NCBI RefSeq assembly: GCF_018294505.1
Contig: NC_057807.1
Location: 163,752,304-163,816,303, forward strand
Reading direction: 5' to 3'
DNA from: Triticum aestivum
Taxonomy: Eukaryota; Streptophyta; Magnoliopsida; Poales; Poaceae
DNA length: 64,000 nt
In this document: positions 36,737 to 48,542 of the stretch, in pieces
Layout of the letters: every line of letters begins with the position of its first letter
How positions within the stretch are numbered: the stretch's first letter is position 1
The notes under the pieces: generated by a model
The model's database searches: none
The model's input: only the letters and a program-made list of their open reading frames with translations
Told to the model about the DNA's origin: nothing
Program-made: the position numbers and the translations under genes

Positions 36737-38366
36737 GACTCGTTCTTCTTCCTTGTGGGATTTCAGGCAAGATGACCGTCACCTTGGATCTCACTACTAT
36801 CATTGGTATGCTAGTTGCTTCGTTCTATCGCTTTGCTGCGCTACCTATCACTTGTTCTTCAAGCCTTCCCAAATTTCCATGTCAGCCTCTAACCTTTTCA
36901 CCCTTCCTAGCAAACCGCTGTATGGCTATGTTACCGCTTTTGCTCAGCCCCTCTTATAGCGTTGTTAGTTGCAGGTGAGGCTTGATGATTGCTCCATGGT
37001 GGACAGGTTTATTGTTGGGATATCACAATATCTCTTATTTAATTAATCCATCTATATACTTGGTAAAGGATGGAAGGCTTGGCCTTATGCCTGGTGTTTT
37101 GTTCCACTCTTGCCGCTCTAGTTTCCGTCATATCGGTATTATGTTCCCGGATTTTGCGTCCTTACGCGGTTGGGTGATATATGGGACCCCCTTGACAATT
37201 CGCTTTGAATGAAACTCCTCCAGCAAGGCCCAACCTTGGTTTTACCATTTGCCTCACCACCACCTATACCTTTCCCTTGGGTCGGCCAACCCAAGGGTCA
37301 TCTTTATTTTAGCCCCCCCGGGCCAGTGCTTCTCCAAGTGCTGGTTCGAACCGGGCAGACTGCAGGGCCACCTCAGGGCAACTCGAGGGATAGTTTTACT
37401 CGTAGGCTGACCTATCCGGTGTTGCCCTGAGAACGAGATATGTGCAGCTCCTATCAGGATTGTCGGCGCATCAGGCGGCTTTGCGGGTCTTGTTTTACCA
37501 TTGTCGAAATGTCTTGTAAACCGGGATTCTGAGATTGATCGGCTCTTCCTGGGAGAAGGAATATCCTTCGTTGACCGTGAGAGCTTGTGATGGGCTAAGT
37601 TGGGACACCCCTGCAGGGTATAAACTTTCGAGAGCCATGCCCGCGGTTATGTGGCAGATGGGAATTTGTTAATGTCCGTTGTAGATAACTTGACACCTGA
37701 TCCGAATTAAAACATATCAACCGCGTCTGTAGCCGTGATGGTCTCTTTTCGGCGGAGTCCGGGAAGTGAACATGGTTTTGGGTTATGTTTGACGTAAGTA
37801 GGAGTTTAGGATCACCTCTTGATCATTGCTAGCTTCACGATCATTCCGTTTGCTCTCTTCTCGCTCTTATTTGCGTATGTTAGCCACCATATATGCTTAG
37901 TCGCTGCTGCAACCTCACCACTTTACCCCTTCGTTTCCCTTTAAGCTTTTCTAGTCTTGATACCCATGGTAATGGGATTGCTGAGTCCTCGTGGCTCACA
38001 GATTAAAACAACAACAGTTGCAGGTGCAGGTTATGCGATGACATGACGTGAGAGCGATGTTACCTGTTTTGGAGTTCTTCTTCTGCTTCTTCTTCGATCA
38101 GGGGATAGGTTCCAGGTCGGCAGCCTGGGCTAGCAGGGTGGATGTCATTTGAGTTTCTGTTTGTGTTTCATCCGTAGTCGGATGGTGCTCTTATGTAAGA
38201 TGATGTTGTATTCGTGTGGCATTGTATGCCTCATGTATGTATCCATATCTATTATGTAATGTTGATGTAACGATATCCACCTTCCAAAAGCGTCTTCAAG
38301 ATGCGCTTCTATCCTTGGTGGGACCTTCGAGTTCCTTTAGGATAGGGTCGCATCTTGGGCGTGACA
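36737..38366 (+). repeat. 3' LTR of X, second part
   Basis: Resumes with the TSD GACTC after Z and continues to GGGCGTGACA. It matches 16,612-18,243 throughout, more closely than it matches S. No genes. Confidence 0.85.
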
Positions 38367-39176
38367 CTGCCTGCTCGCGATCCTCCTAGCCTAGCGCGTT
38401 GAGCTCAATGAGACATAAAGACACAGAGATTTATACTGGTTCGGGCCACCATTGTGGTGTAATACCCTACTCTAGTGTGGTGTGGTGGATTGCCTCGAGG
38501 GGCTATGGATGAACTAGTACAGTGGATGAACAAGCCTCAGGTGGTGAGGTGTTCTTGAGCTGGTGTAGTAGTCGGGTCAGAATGGATCCGATCCCCAACT
38601 ACGGTGCTGGCTAAGTCCTATGTATAGTGGTGTTGGTCCTCTTCCCAAATATGAGCGGGAAGGGATTCCAAAAACGGGGGGATTTGAAAGGGGACAAGTA
38701 GTACAGTCTATCCTGACAAAAGTAGTCTTCGCCTGCGAAAAGCCTCTGGTCATGATGCCGTGGTGGGCTTGGTGATAACCTCCGTCCTGCCATCCTGGCG
38801 GTCTTGGTCTTGTTGTACCAGAATGGAAACCTTTGGCTGATTCCTCAGAACTCCGTGCCTGTGGCTTGCCTCCCTTGCACCAAAGAGGAAACATGTGCTC
38901 TGCGCCCACCTGGCGCCCGCATGGCCTTGGTCGTCTCGGCTCACGTCAGCTGAGCCTCATGAGATAACTTGCATAGAACTCTCCGCCCCTCGGGAGCCCT
39001 CCTGAGGAGGCCACTTCCTTCGGGGGTCTTGGCGTTGCCCGCCTCGCGACGCTTGGCCCCTCGTGAGGGTCTTCCGTTGTTGGTGTTGAAGCTGGGACGT
39101 ACCAGGCCATCGATGAAGCCACGTGGTGGGCCGCAGGCAGGCAGGACTAGATCTCCCCAAATCCAGGACGCCGATA
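38367..39176 (-). repeat. LTR of G shared by the tandem array (3' LTR of copy B)
   Basis: Aligns with the G-B 5' LTR pieces: CTCGCGATCCTCCTAGCC, GACACAGAGATTTATACTGG-like sequence, and the far end AAATCCAGGACGCCGATA versus AAATCCAAGACGCTGACA. The first 75 or so bases of the LTR are missing; X ends there instead. The terminal TG has become TA. Confidence 0.82.
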
Positions 39177-39193
39177 GTAGCCCCGGGCCCAAG
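39177..39193 (-). other. probable polypurine tract of G-B
   Basis: The minus strand reads CTTGGGCCCGGGGCTAC immediately before the 3' LTR; purine-rich but not pure. Confidence 0.45.
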
Positions 39194-39417
39194 GCGCGCT
39201 CATGCTTGGGTTCCAGGCGAAGCCAAAGGGCAAATGCGGAGCGCCGCGGGCCCTAACCTCCTGCGGACTTGATGACTCGTGGCGATTGATTGGACGTGGG
39301 CGACTCCGCTTCCCGACGCTGCCTCGGCAACTGCTTGACTTGACAACTGCATGCTACATGCGGAGGGGATCAGCATTACTGGAAATCTTGGGAGGCTAAC
39401 AATTTACCTTCTCCTGG

Positions 39418-39425
39418 CTATAAAT
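39418..39425 (+). promoter_or_regulatory. TATA box of the antisense gene in G-B
   Basis: CTATAAAT on the plus strand, 79 bp before the ATG at 39,504, followed by a C/T-rich leader (CTCTCCTTCATCTTGCTCCC). It points opposite to the element's own transcription. Confidence 0.65.
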
Positions 39426-39503
39426 GTGCGAGCCGGTGGAGCCCCTGCCCATCTCTCCTTCATCTTGCTCCCACCTGCTTCTTCTACTCTCCATCTTGCT
39501 CTC

Positions 39504-40310
39504 ATGGCGCCGATCAAGAGGTTCTCTGCGGCAAAGAAGGGGAAGGCTCGTAGGGAGGGTCCTGACCCTCTCCCACCGAAGAAATGGATCCTCTTCCCGA
39601 CAATGCCGGTGTGGGGCGAGAGGTGGCCAGGCCTTGGCAATCGAGGCCTCCGCCTGGCTTCCCCCTCCCCCTATATGCCCGCGCTCAAGATGATGGTGTG
39701 CGCCGTCGAGCGGCGCCTGATGGGGACGGCAGGGCCGCCATTGCCCTGCCGGCCGCACCACGGATCCACGCCGAGGGTAGCTCGCGCGAGTTCGTGGTGT
39801 GGGCGGTGATGCCTCCCGACACCTGGATCTGACTCCCGCGGTTCTTCGCCCGTGAGTTACCTCCGAGGGGACCGGTTGAGCTATGGCTGCAGCACGCAGG
39901 GTGCTGCAGCTTGGCTACCGGGGCTGAAGTCGAGGTGGTGCCGCCTGGAGATGTCTTCATGACACAAGGATGGGGCGAGATCGCGTGGGCCTGCCCAGTG
40001 GAGGGAGCCCTAGCGATCCACTTCGAGTACGACGACGCGACCACCTTGTTTTTCAAGGTCTTCAACAAGGAGGGCGAGCGGCTGGAATGCTGCCCCGGAG
40101 GAGATAGCTCGAGGGATGCCGTAGTGGGTGACACGCCACTGCCACCTTGAGCGCTTCGTCCAGCAGTACCGACAATTCCTTGGCTCACCTGAGCCCAGCG
40201 ATTCTCCAGAGTCGAGCGACGATAGCTACGTGCCGCCAAGCTCCCGCCGAGGCCGCATCGCAACTGCGGCTGCCGTCCGGTGTCGTCAGCGATACTGTAG
40301 GGCCTTGTAG
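39504..40310 (+). pseudogene. antisense gene of G-B, B3-like domain protein, broken
   Basis: Starts MAPIKRFSAAKKGKARREG at 39,504. The frame changes within the next 150 bases; the middle part reads REFVVWAVMPPDTWI, then a TGA (39,830), then LPRFFARELPPRGPVE. The domain VFMTQGWGEIAWACPVEG, ALAIHFEYDDATTLFFKVF and NKEGERLECCP follows the pattern of a plant B3 DNA-binding domain (GW-x-F, a G-x-L-x-F-x-Y strand, V-F strand). A second shift near 40,120 leads to an acidic Ser-rich tail (SPEPSDSPESSDDSYVPPSSRR) and a stop at 40,310. Antisense genes of this kind are known in Tat elements; their function is unknown. It is a likely old host-gene capture; the B3 assignment is by pattern only. Confidence 0.68.
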
Positions 40311-40577
40311 TTGTTTCTCCTGTGCGAGATGAAGATCAGCCCCTATGGGGTTTGTATGGATCGGTTTGCATCTAATAGTATCGCTGTTTGTTTTGATTTT
40401 GTAATGGATGCGCATATCCCAGTTTGGCTGAATCCGTACCTTTTCTCTTCCCTAGACAGCGTGGTGCTCTACGCCGACAAGACCCAGTCCCCAGGCAGGC
40501 TTCAGCCATCGCTAGTATGCCAGGTCGCGATGCCGTGGTCAAGGCTAGGAGGTGAGCGGCCCAAGGCCCGATAAGAG

Positions 40578-40601
40578 CTCATGAGACGCGATGCTCATGA
40601 G
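40578..40601. repeat. hairpin 1 of G-B
   Basis: CTCATGAG, loop ACGCGATG, CTCATGAG; 8-bp perfect stem. Confidence 0.75.
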
Positions 40602-40936
40602 GTCCCCTTTGGCGTGCAAGCAGCTGTATAGAAAATCGAAAAGGGGAGTCGAACTGCCCAAGTGGAACTGTGAGGCGGGGCGTGGGGAGCGAAACTGGTG
40701 CTGTAGCGAGCCGAGACTTATCTTTTTGCTGTCTGATTCCATTAAGGAGGCGATGCTAGCTGTCGCGCCTATGGCACCGTTGGGCGCAGCCTACATTGGC
40801 CAATCTCCTGCCTCGCTCGCCAAAATGCTCTACATCCTCGGGTCCTGGCCCTCGAGCGAGCTAAGTCGCCATTGGTATGCCAGGTCGCGATGCCGTGGTC
40901 AAGGCTAGGGGGTGAGGGCTGGAGAGCCAGTAGGAG

Positions 40937-40960
40937 CTCCCGAGACGCGATGCTCGGGAG
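40937..40960. repeat. hairpin 2 of G-B
   Basis: CTCCCGAG, the same loop ACGCGATG, CTCGGGAG; 8-bp perfect stem with changed middle pairs. Confidence 0.75.
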
Positions 40961-41091
40961 GCCCCCCTTTAATGTGCAAATGACTCGCGAGGCCAGAAGG
41001 TGGTTGTCTGGGCCGACCTTTGGCCCATTGCTGGGTGAACCTGCAGGTTGAATGACAAAGGAGGCCGAGAGCCCCGGGGCGTGAGACGGAG

Positions 41092-41957
41092 TTACCGAGG
41101 ACCCTGCGAGGTGTTGTACGTGAGGCGGGCCGCAAACCAGAGCTCGATCCCCGGGTTTATCAGCGTTGCAGGGACGGACCCAAGCACAAGCGACGTGCCA
41201 ATGTGAGTGTCGTGCAGTGATGCGAGAATGGCGTTAGTCAGAACGCATGAAGGTCGTGAGGCGGTGGTCGCAAGGTGACAATCATAGAAAAACTCACAGA
41301 AATGATTAGATAACCCTGGTGAATGCAAAATGATACATGCCGTAGGGACGGACCCACATGGCCTAGGGATGATGTAGCCCAAGGGGCGCCCCCAAACTGA
41401 ACGAACTAGGGAGATGCCACCCGGTACCGTTGCTGAAGAGTTGTTGTAGTAGCCAAAAAAACATATGCCACTGAAGCCGTTCCTCATGAGCCGCTCCAGT
41501 GCCGCGCCTAGAGAGACTTGGAGGAACCGGAAGCCTCCTGAAGGTGCCCCTCCATCTCCACCAGGATCTCCTGGTGTCTGGTCTCGCAGGCCGTCCGAGC
41601 GTCCCTCATGCAGCGCTGGAACACCTCAGCCGTGCCCGCCGGGCCAAAAGGCATGCGGATGTAGCTGTGAGGCGGACCCTCGCATCGGCCAATACGAGAC
41701 GACCACATGAGCTGTCGGGACGCGACCCTATTGAGCTCAGGGATGTCAATGTAGATGCGGAACTCCTTACCCTCACCAGGGCAATGAGCTGCACCACGCG
41801 GCAGGCAACGATCGCCTTGTAGAACCCTTCCTTCCTGAATCTCCTCGATTGCCTTGCTGATGAACTCCTGAACGCCTGGTGCCCTATACCTGTTGCCTTC
41901 TCCTGGAAAGCATGCTCTGAAGAGCGCCTCCACATGGCGGCCGAGCGCCACTCTCAC
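41092..41957 (-). pseudogene. pol: reverse transcriptase remnant of G-B
   Basis: Copy B of 12,217-13,085. GKEFRIYIDIPELNR and RMPFGPAGTAEVFQRCM survive, but there is no Y-x-D-D. It stops at 41,508 after EASGSSKSL because of a shift near 41,575. A second open part (41,487-41,092, MRNGFSGICFFGYYNNSS) matches nothing I recognise. No RNase H or integrase follows. Confidence 0.6.
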
Positions 41958-42032
41958 GACATTGGCTAGATCTGAGGCCCTCCAAAAGTGAGCCCACGAG
42001 CCCAGCCTGAGAGGAGCGCCGGGTGCGCCTTC

Positions 42033-42640
42033 CTATGCGATGGGTGAAGGTGCCGTTTTGGGAGACGCAAGACTCAGCGCTGCGTCCTCGAGTGATGCTC
42101 CCTCACGAGACCCCTGGCCCAGCTGTAGCTTCTTCGTCTTGGGGGCGACGTCAGGAGGAAGGGCGTCGACTTCATCTTCTGGGTTCTCAACTACTGCAGT
42201 CTGGAAGGCGCACTCGAGGGAGCACACTGCATCCTTCTCTTGGCAGGTGACCACGATGATGTTGCCGCTACCTGGCATCTTGAGGACATTGTAGCCGTGG
42301 AGACTGGCCACCATGAACTTGGCCAGTGCTAGGTACCCTAGGATGGCATTGTAGGGAAGGCAGATGTCGGCGACATCGAAGTCGATGGGATCGGTGCGGT
42401 AGTTGTTGCGCTCGCCAAAGGTGACAGGAGGCAAACTTGCCCAATCGGATGTGTCGATCTGTCGGCCACTCTTGATAATGGCTTGGTGGGGTGCACCTGG
42501 TAGTACGGCATCCGGAGCCTATCGAACGTCTGAACGGAGAGAATGTTGAGCTCTGCTCTGCCATCGATGAGGGTCTTGGTGACGGTTACATTGCTGATGA
42601 CGGGGGAGAAGAGCAGGGGGAGCGCGCCAGCTGTGGACAT
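42033..42640 (-). pseudogene. aspartic protease of G-B, frameshifted
   Basis: Same two-frame split as copy A. The active site reads LIDGRAELNILSVQTFDRL (42,640 part). The second half carries VTFGERNNYRTDPIDFDVA and LPYNAILGYLALAKFM. Both copies have LIDGRAELN where Tat proteases usually have two Gly residues, so that change predates the duplication. Confidence 0.75.
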
Positions 42641-42685
42641 GCACTTGAGCCAGCCTGAGGAGTCGAAGGTGATGGCGCAGTTGGA

Positions 42686-44507
42686 TCACTTGAGAGGGTG
42701 AGTTGCTTCAGGCCTGGGGAGCGCTGCATTCACCTCGCGCACAAACTGCATGAAGACGGTGGGAAGCTGGGGCCTGTGAGCCGCCCGGGATGTAGGCGAT
42801 GGCCCGAGGCTCCTGGAAGCCCCCATCCCCCTTGTCCTGGTGGTGATCTTCATTCCTTCTTGGTGGTGGAGGCAGAGGAGGCAAAGTTGTGTTGCCCTGA
42901 GGGCGGTCCTCACGAGGCTGCTCCCTCCAGTTTCCCTCGCGAGGCTGGTCCTGCTAGTGGTCCTCACGAGGCTGGTCGCGCCACTCCAGACGGTGGTCGC
43001 GTCCATTCCAGCTTCCTCGACCTTGGCACCTTTGCGACCGTAGCCTCGATCGTTGCGCTCGGGGCGTCAACCGAGGAGCCTGTCGCGCAGAGGCCTGAGC
43101 TCCTGGTAGTCGCTGGTGTTGTGGCTATAGACATTGTGGAAGGCGCAGAACGACCGCTTGCCCTTGGATGACTCAGGGTGGTCGTAGCCACGCTTGGTCT
43201 CTGGCTCGGCCGCAAGCACGGCTGGCCCCTTGCGCTTTGCGTCCTTGGTCTTGGTCTTCTTGTCTTCTGGATCAGCATCAGGGAGCTCGAGGAGGGAGAG
43301 GCGTCCCTCCTCAGCCCTTGCACACTTGTTCTCCATCTTGAACATCTCCAGAGCATTGTAGAGACCCTCGTGGATGGCTAGCTCCTCCTTCATCTTGACA
43401 TCGCGGACGCCATCGGTGAACACGGAGATGATGGCCTCATCAGACACCTTGGGAATCTTGAGGCGGACGTTGTTGAAGCACTGGATATACTTATGCAGGG
43501 TCTCTTCAGGTTGCTGCTTGACGCGGTGTAGGTCGCCCACGGTCGGCGGCCGGTCGCGAGTGCCCTGGAAGTTGGCGATGAAGCGGCTGTGCATCTCCTC
43601 CCAGGAAGAAACTGACCCCTCGATCAGGTTCAGGAGCCAAGAACGCGCGCCAGCCTTGAGGGCCATCGGGAATCAGTTTGTCATGATCCTCTCGTTGCTG
43701 TTGGCCACCTTGATGCTCAGCTCATAGAGCTGTAGGAACTCGGCGGGGTCTGCGATGTCGTCGTAGCATGGAGGCAGGTCAGGCTTGAACTTGCTCGGCC
43801 AGACAACGTTGCGGAGCTCCGTAGTGAACGCACGACATCCTGCTGTGCTCACCGGAGGTTGTCGAGGGGGTGGAACGTGGTCCTGGTGCACGCGCACTGC
43901 CACCTCCTGTGGTGGCGCGCGAGCCTGGTGCTGGGGTGCTGGAAGCACGTGCGCTTCTCCTTGGGGACGTTGCACCACCTAGCAGCTCACGTCATCTCGA
44001 GCCGGCGCAGGGCGCTGCGGGTCGCGCCGTGGAGCCATACGCCTTGGCTCTATGATGGCCCCCCAGGCCGGAGGTGGAGGAGGATCCCCAAGCACGACAT
44101 CGCCCGCTGTAGGTGGTTGCTGAGGCAGCAAGCGAGCCGGCCCGTTGGAGCCCCCGTGCGCGACGCTGATGAGCTCGGCGATCCGCTTGAGCCACTCCTC
44201 GTAGAGATCACCCACCAGATGCTAGCGAAGAATCTCCCACGCTGTGAGCAGAGCAGCCTGCGCGTCCACCTGGTCGTGGCGTGCGTGAGATGACGAAGCT
44301 GTTGGGTCAGTGACGAAGTAGTAGTGCGGCCGTCACGGCGCACCGATGGGTGCAGCAATGTAACTTGCTGCTCGTGGCCGGCAGGGCCCATGGCGGCGTT
44401 GGCCACCGGAGAAGGAGCGCGGTGGGCACAGCCGTCACCCGCCAGAGCCGTCGGAGTGACGTGGGAAGCGACCGCAGCCCGATGCTTGCCCTGCACGCGT
44501 CGGCCAT
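42686..44507 (-). pseudogene. gag: gag of G-B
   Basis: Starts at the ATG at 44,507 (MADACRASIGLRS), with an early frameshift. The capsid part runs in one frame from about 43,980: FTTELRNVVWPSKFKPDLP, DPAEFLQLYELSIKVANSNE, then a TGA at about 43,672 (Trp in copy A), WLLNLIEGSVSSWEEMHSRF, RDRPPTVGDLHRVKQQP and the knuckle-like CAFHNVYSHNTSDYQEL. It ends in a frame change near 43,070. Confidence 0.8.
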
Positions 44508-44559
44508 GGAGGTGTCGGAATGGTGGCGGATCGAACGACGGAAGAGAGGATCCAACGCA

Positions 44560-44577
44560 CCCCTACCTGGCGCACCA
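44560..44577 (-). other. primer binding site of G-B
   Basis: The minus strand reads TGGTGCGCCAGGTAGGGG, two bases from the LTR end TTTGACA. Confidence 0.62.
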
Positions 44578-44579
44578 AA

Positions 44580-44688
44580 TGTCAAATTTAGGGATCCGAC
44601 AACCCTTGATAGGTTCGAACTCTGGGGTGCGTGTGGAGATCTCAACCTGCCCAGCCTGCCAACTCGCGATCCTCCTAGCCTAGCGCAT
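44580..44688 (-). repeat. G-B 5' LTR, inner piece
   Basis: 109 bp beginning TGTCAAATTTAGGG and ending at the TSD CGCAT (44,684-44,688), where S inserted. Same breakpoint as X in copy A. Confidence 0.85.
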
Positions 44689-47600
44689 TGTAATGCCCCA
44701 GACACAACTTTCCATATTCGTAACTCCAAGTCTTTCCTTTTCCGGAGATGCGATTTGTTATTTCCTCCGTGGTTGGGTTTTTGTCTTTCATTTTGCTTTT
44801 TGTTCTTATCATGCATTTCATCTCATAGCATCATGCGTATTGCATCAGCATTGTTTTCTTAAAGCTTGCATCCGTTCGTAGTTGCAGCGTCCCCCCTTGC
44901 GTTCGTTGACCGTTCCGAGACCAACCGTGTTTGCGTTTCCCTCTTGTCAAACCACCTAACCTCTCTGCACAATCACCGACCCCCTCTTGCCCGCGCCAGA
45001 AATCCCCCGAACCCAACCCGCTCAGTCATCACCGTTGCATTCGGATCATCCCCAAACATCCGTAAAATATCTCCGTTTTCTTATTTGGACTCCCTACCTA
45101 TTTATTTCTCAACCGTCTGATTACGATCGGAGGGACCAAATACCCCTAAACCTACCCCACTTGCTATATAAATAGATCAACCCTAAAATCTAGGGAGATG
45201 TCCCATCCATCCCGTCTCGGCCGCCGCCACTTTCTTCATCAGGATCCCCTCACCGATCTCCCTCGATCCCCTCGCCCAACCACCACCGAGCGCCAGCCTC
45301 CTGCTTCCTTCGGGATCCATCCCCGACCATCGCAGCCGCCCGAATCCTGCAGCGCCCCTCCTTCTCCTGCCCGAGCCCTGCCTCGTCCCCATCGTCCTTG
45401 CCCGTCGTCACGTTACCGGCGTCCAAGCCACCGGAGTGCAGCCGCCCTTCCGCCGCCGTCCAGCGCCACCACAGCAGCACTCCGAGGCCGGCCTCGCCTC
45501 CCTTCTCCTCCTGTCCCCTTCCTCCCTGGGTTCCTCTGCTCTTTCTCACTCTAGTATCTCCCGCCCTCTATGTTCTTGCACGAGAACGCCATGGAAGCTG
45601 CAAGGAGCTCAAGCCCGCCGTCGGCCGCCTGCGACCGCCTCCTCCGCATCTGCTTTGCCTCGCCAGAGCTCCGTACGCGTCGCTGCCGTCGTCTCTGTGC
45701 GCAGCCGAAGCGTTGTTCCGCGCCGCGCTGTCTCCTTCTGTCAGGAGCAGACAGAGGAAGCCGCCCCTGCCTCGTTCACCACCGTTCGCTCCAGATCCGG
45801 CCACCCTGACGCCCTTCACCTGCGTGTCTCGCCGGGCCGCCAAGCCCCTCACGTCGCGTGCCAAGTTCGCCATCGTCACTCCCTGCATCGCCGCTGCCTG
45901 CCTGCGACCTCCTCTGCTTTGTCATCGCCCCTATTTTTCCCGAGGGGAACAAGCAGCGCTGCTCGCACTCGATCCGCTGGCACGCGTTGACTGCGACAAC
46001 GCCTGGGCCAGCAGCCTCCAAGCCCAGCAACCGGCCTACCTATCCACCAGCTGGGCCGAGGCCCATGGTGAGAAACCCCCCTAGCCCCTCCTGTGCACTG
46101 TTGGCCCAGCCAGATGCGGTCCGTGTTATTTTTTTCCCTGTGCTGCGATTTTAGCATTATCCTATGTTTTACAGATTTGCAGAAAAGTCCCTCTATATCA
46201 TGCATTTAATAACTCACAAACCGTGCATCATTTGTAAATAATTTATATATGTAAAATGCTTAGAATTTCATCTAGTTTCATAATATGCCACTTTCATCCA
46301 TGATTAAAATGTTTAAAATGCTGTTTGTTTAAATCTGCTCAAATGCCATGTTAAAATGATTTATTTCATAACTAAATAATCGTAGCTCCAATTTTAATAA
46401 ACTTTATATGTAAATGGGGTGGAAAAATGCCTAGTTTAACATGGTGCACTTTATTTTCCTGTTTAACAACAATAAAATATGTTTTAGGGCAGAACAGTAC
46501 CAAATTCGAAATATGCATATGGGGATTTTCCGGAATTGTTGTTTGTTGTTTCCGGCCTCATTTAAACTTGCCTAGACAGGTAGTTTTCTTATGCTTCACC
46601 TCTTGCCATGTTTAACAACATTTAATATTGTTTGGTAGCTTAAACGATATTAAACTAAATATGTCAATGTGGTGTTTTGTCAATATGCAACTCGTTGCAT
46701 ATTGAGCTCCACTTAACTTGTAGTATTGTTTGTTGCACTTTGTCATGCCATGCCTCATTAAACCGGACATGCATCATACTTGTTTGTGCATCATGCCATG
46801 TTTATATTTGTGCATTTACCATGTTGTTTGTTTCTTTCCGGTGTTGCTTCTTAGTTCCGGTAATGTTGCGGTTGTGAGGATTCGTTCGACTACTCCCGTT
46901 CGTCTTCTTCATGGACTCGTTCTTCTTCCTAGCGGGATTTCAGGCAAGATGACCGTCACCTTGGATCTCACTACTATCATTGCTATGCTAGTTGCTTCGT
47001 TCTATCGCTATGCTGCGCTACCTATCATTTGTTCTTCAAGCCTCTCAAATTGCCATGAACCTCTAACCTTTGTCACCCTGCCTAGCAAACCGTTGTTTGG
47101 CTATGTTACCGCTTTTGCTCAGCCCCTCTTATAGCGTTGTTAGTTGCAGGTGAAGATGAAGATTGCTCCATGGTGGATTATGTTTATGTTGGGATATCAC
47201 AATATCTCTTATATTATTAATGCATCTATATACTTGGTAAAGGGTGGAAGGCTCGGCCTTATGCCTGGTGTTTTGTTCCACTCCTGCCGCTCTAGTTTCC
47301 GTCATATCGGTATTATGTTCCAGGATTTTGCATCCCTAACGCGGTTGGGTGATTTATGGGACCCCCTTAACAGCTCGCCTTGAATAAAACTCCTCCAGCA
47401 CGGCCCAACATTGGTTTTACCATTTACCTACCACCTATACCTTTCCCTTGGGAGTAATTAACCCAAATGTCATCTTTATTTTAGCCCCCCCCCGGGCCAG
47501 TGCTTCTCTAAGTGCTGGTCCGAACTAGAGCCCTTTGCAGCGCCCCCTCAGGGAAACTTGGGGTCTGGTTTTAGTTGTACGGATTGCTCATCCAGTGTTG

Positions 47601-48542
47601 CCCTGAGAACAAGATATGTGCAGCTCCTATCGGGATGTCGGCGCATCGGGCGGTCTTGCTAGTCTTGTTTTACCTTTGTCGAAATGTCTTGTAACCGAGA
47701 TTTCGAGACTGATCGGGTCTTCCTGGGAGAAGGAATATACTTCGTTGATCGCGAGAGCTTATCATGGGCTAAGTTGGGACACCCATGCAGGGTATAAACT
47801 TTCGAGAGCCGTGCCCGCGGTTATGTGGCAGATGTGAATTTGTTAATGTCCGGTTGTAGATAACTTGACACTTTACTTAATTAAAACGCATCAACCGTGT
47901 GTGTAGCTGTGATGGTTTCTTTTCGGCGGAGTCCGGGAAGTGAACACGGTTTTGGGTTATGATTGACGTAAGTAGGAGTTCAGGATCACCTCTTGATCAT
48001 TGCTAGCTTCACGATCGTTCCGTTTGCTCTCTTCTCGCTCTTATTTGCATATGTTAGCCACCATATATGCTAAGTCACTGCTGCAACCTCACCACTTTAC
48101 CCCTTCCTTTCCCATTAAGCTTTGCTAGTCTTGATACCCATGGAAATGGGATTGCTGAGTCCTCGTGGCTCACAGATTACTACAACAACAGTTGCAGGTG
48201 CAGGTTATGCGATGATCATGACGCGAGAGCGATGTTTGCTTGTTTTGGAATTCTTCTTCTACTTCTTCTTCGATCAGGGGATAGGTTCCAGGTCGGCAGC
48301 CTGGACTAGCAGGGTGGATGTCGTTTGAGTTTCTGTTTGTGTTTCATCCGTAGTCGGATGGTGCTCTTTTGTAAGATGATGTTGTATTCGTGTGGCATTG
48401 TATGCCTTTTGTATGTATCCCCATCTATTATGTAATGTTGATGTAATGATATCCACCTGGCAAAAGCGTCTCCAATATGCGTTTCTATCCTTAGTGGGAC
48501 CTTCGAGTTCCTTTAGGATAGGGTCGCATATTGGGCGTGACA
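44689..48542 (+). repeat. S, solo LTR of the X family
   Basis: 3,854 bp from TGTAATGCCCC to GGGCGTGACA, flanked by a perfect TSD, CGCAT (44,684-44,688 and 48,543-48,547). No PBS or internal sequence follows, so it is a solo LTR left by LTR-LTR recombination. It has a TATA box at 45,164, a GC-rich leader (about 45,180-46,080), an AT-rich middle, and a distal half matching X. The long GC-rich open frames are chance. Confidence 0.9.
45164..45175 (+). promoter_or_regulatory. TATA box in S
   Basis: CTATATAAATAG, identical to 16,286-16,297. A solo LTR with an intact box could drive outward plus-strand transcription. Confidence 0.65.

Larger units (their letters stand above)
15821..38366 (+). mobile_element. 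non-autonomous LTR element X, recombinant, interrupted by Z
   Basis: Starts TGTAACGCCCC and ends GGGCGTGACA. It has a 5' LTR (15,821-18,243), a tRNA-Met PBS, a 2.5-kb internal region without genes, a PPT and a 3' LTR (20,774-23,729 plus 36,737-38,366). The flanking pentamers differ (CGCCT on the left, CTGCC on the right), so this is not one simple insertion. After X, the G LTR resumes about 30 bp before the point where it was broken. LTR lengths also differ greatly (2.4 and 4.6 kb). Confidence 0.78.
40447..41091 (-). other. 3' non-coding region of G-B with imperfect 359-bp tandem repeat
   Basis: Same arrangement as 11,565-12,216 in copy A. The two units begin near 40,507 and 40,868, each ending in a hairpin. 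The boundary at 40,447 is where copy A meets the copia insertion. Confidence 0.65.

Noticed and set aside
45198..46154. Pro/Arg/Ser-rich frames in solo LTR S
   Set aside because: Same GC-rich leader effect; all three frames are open in places with no recognisable motif.
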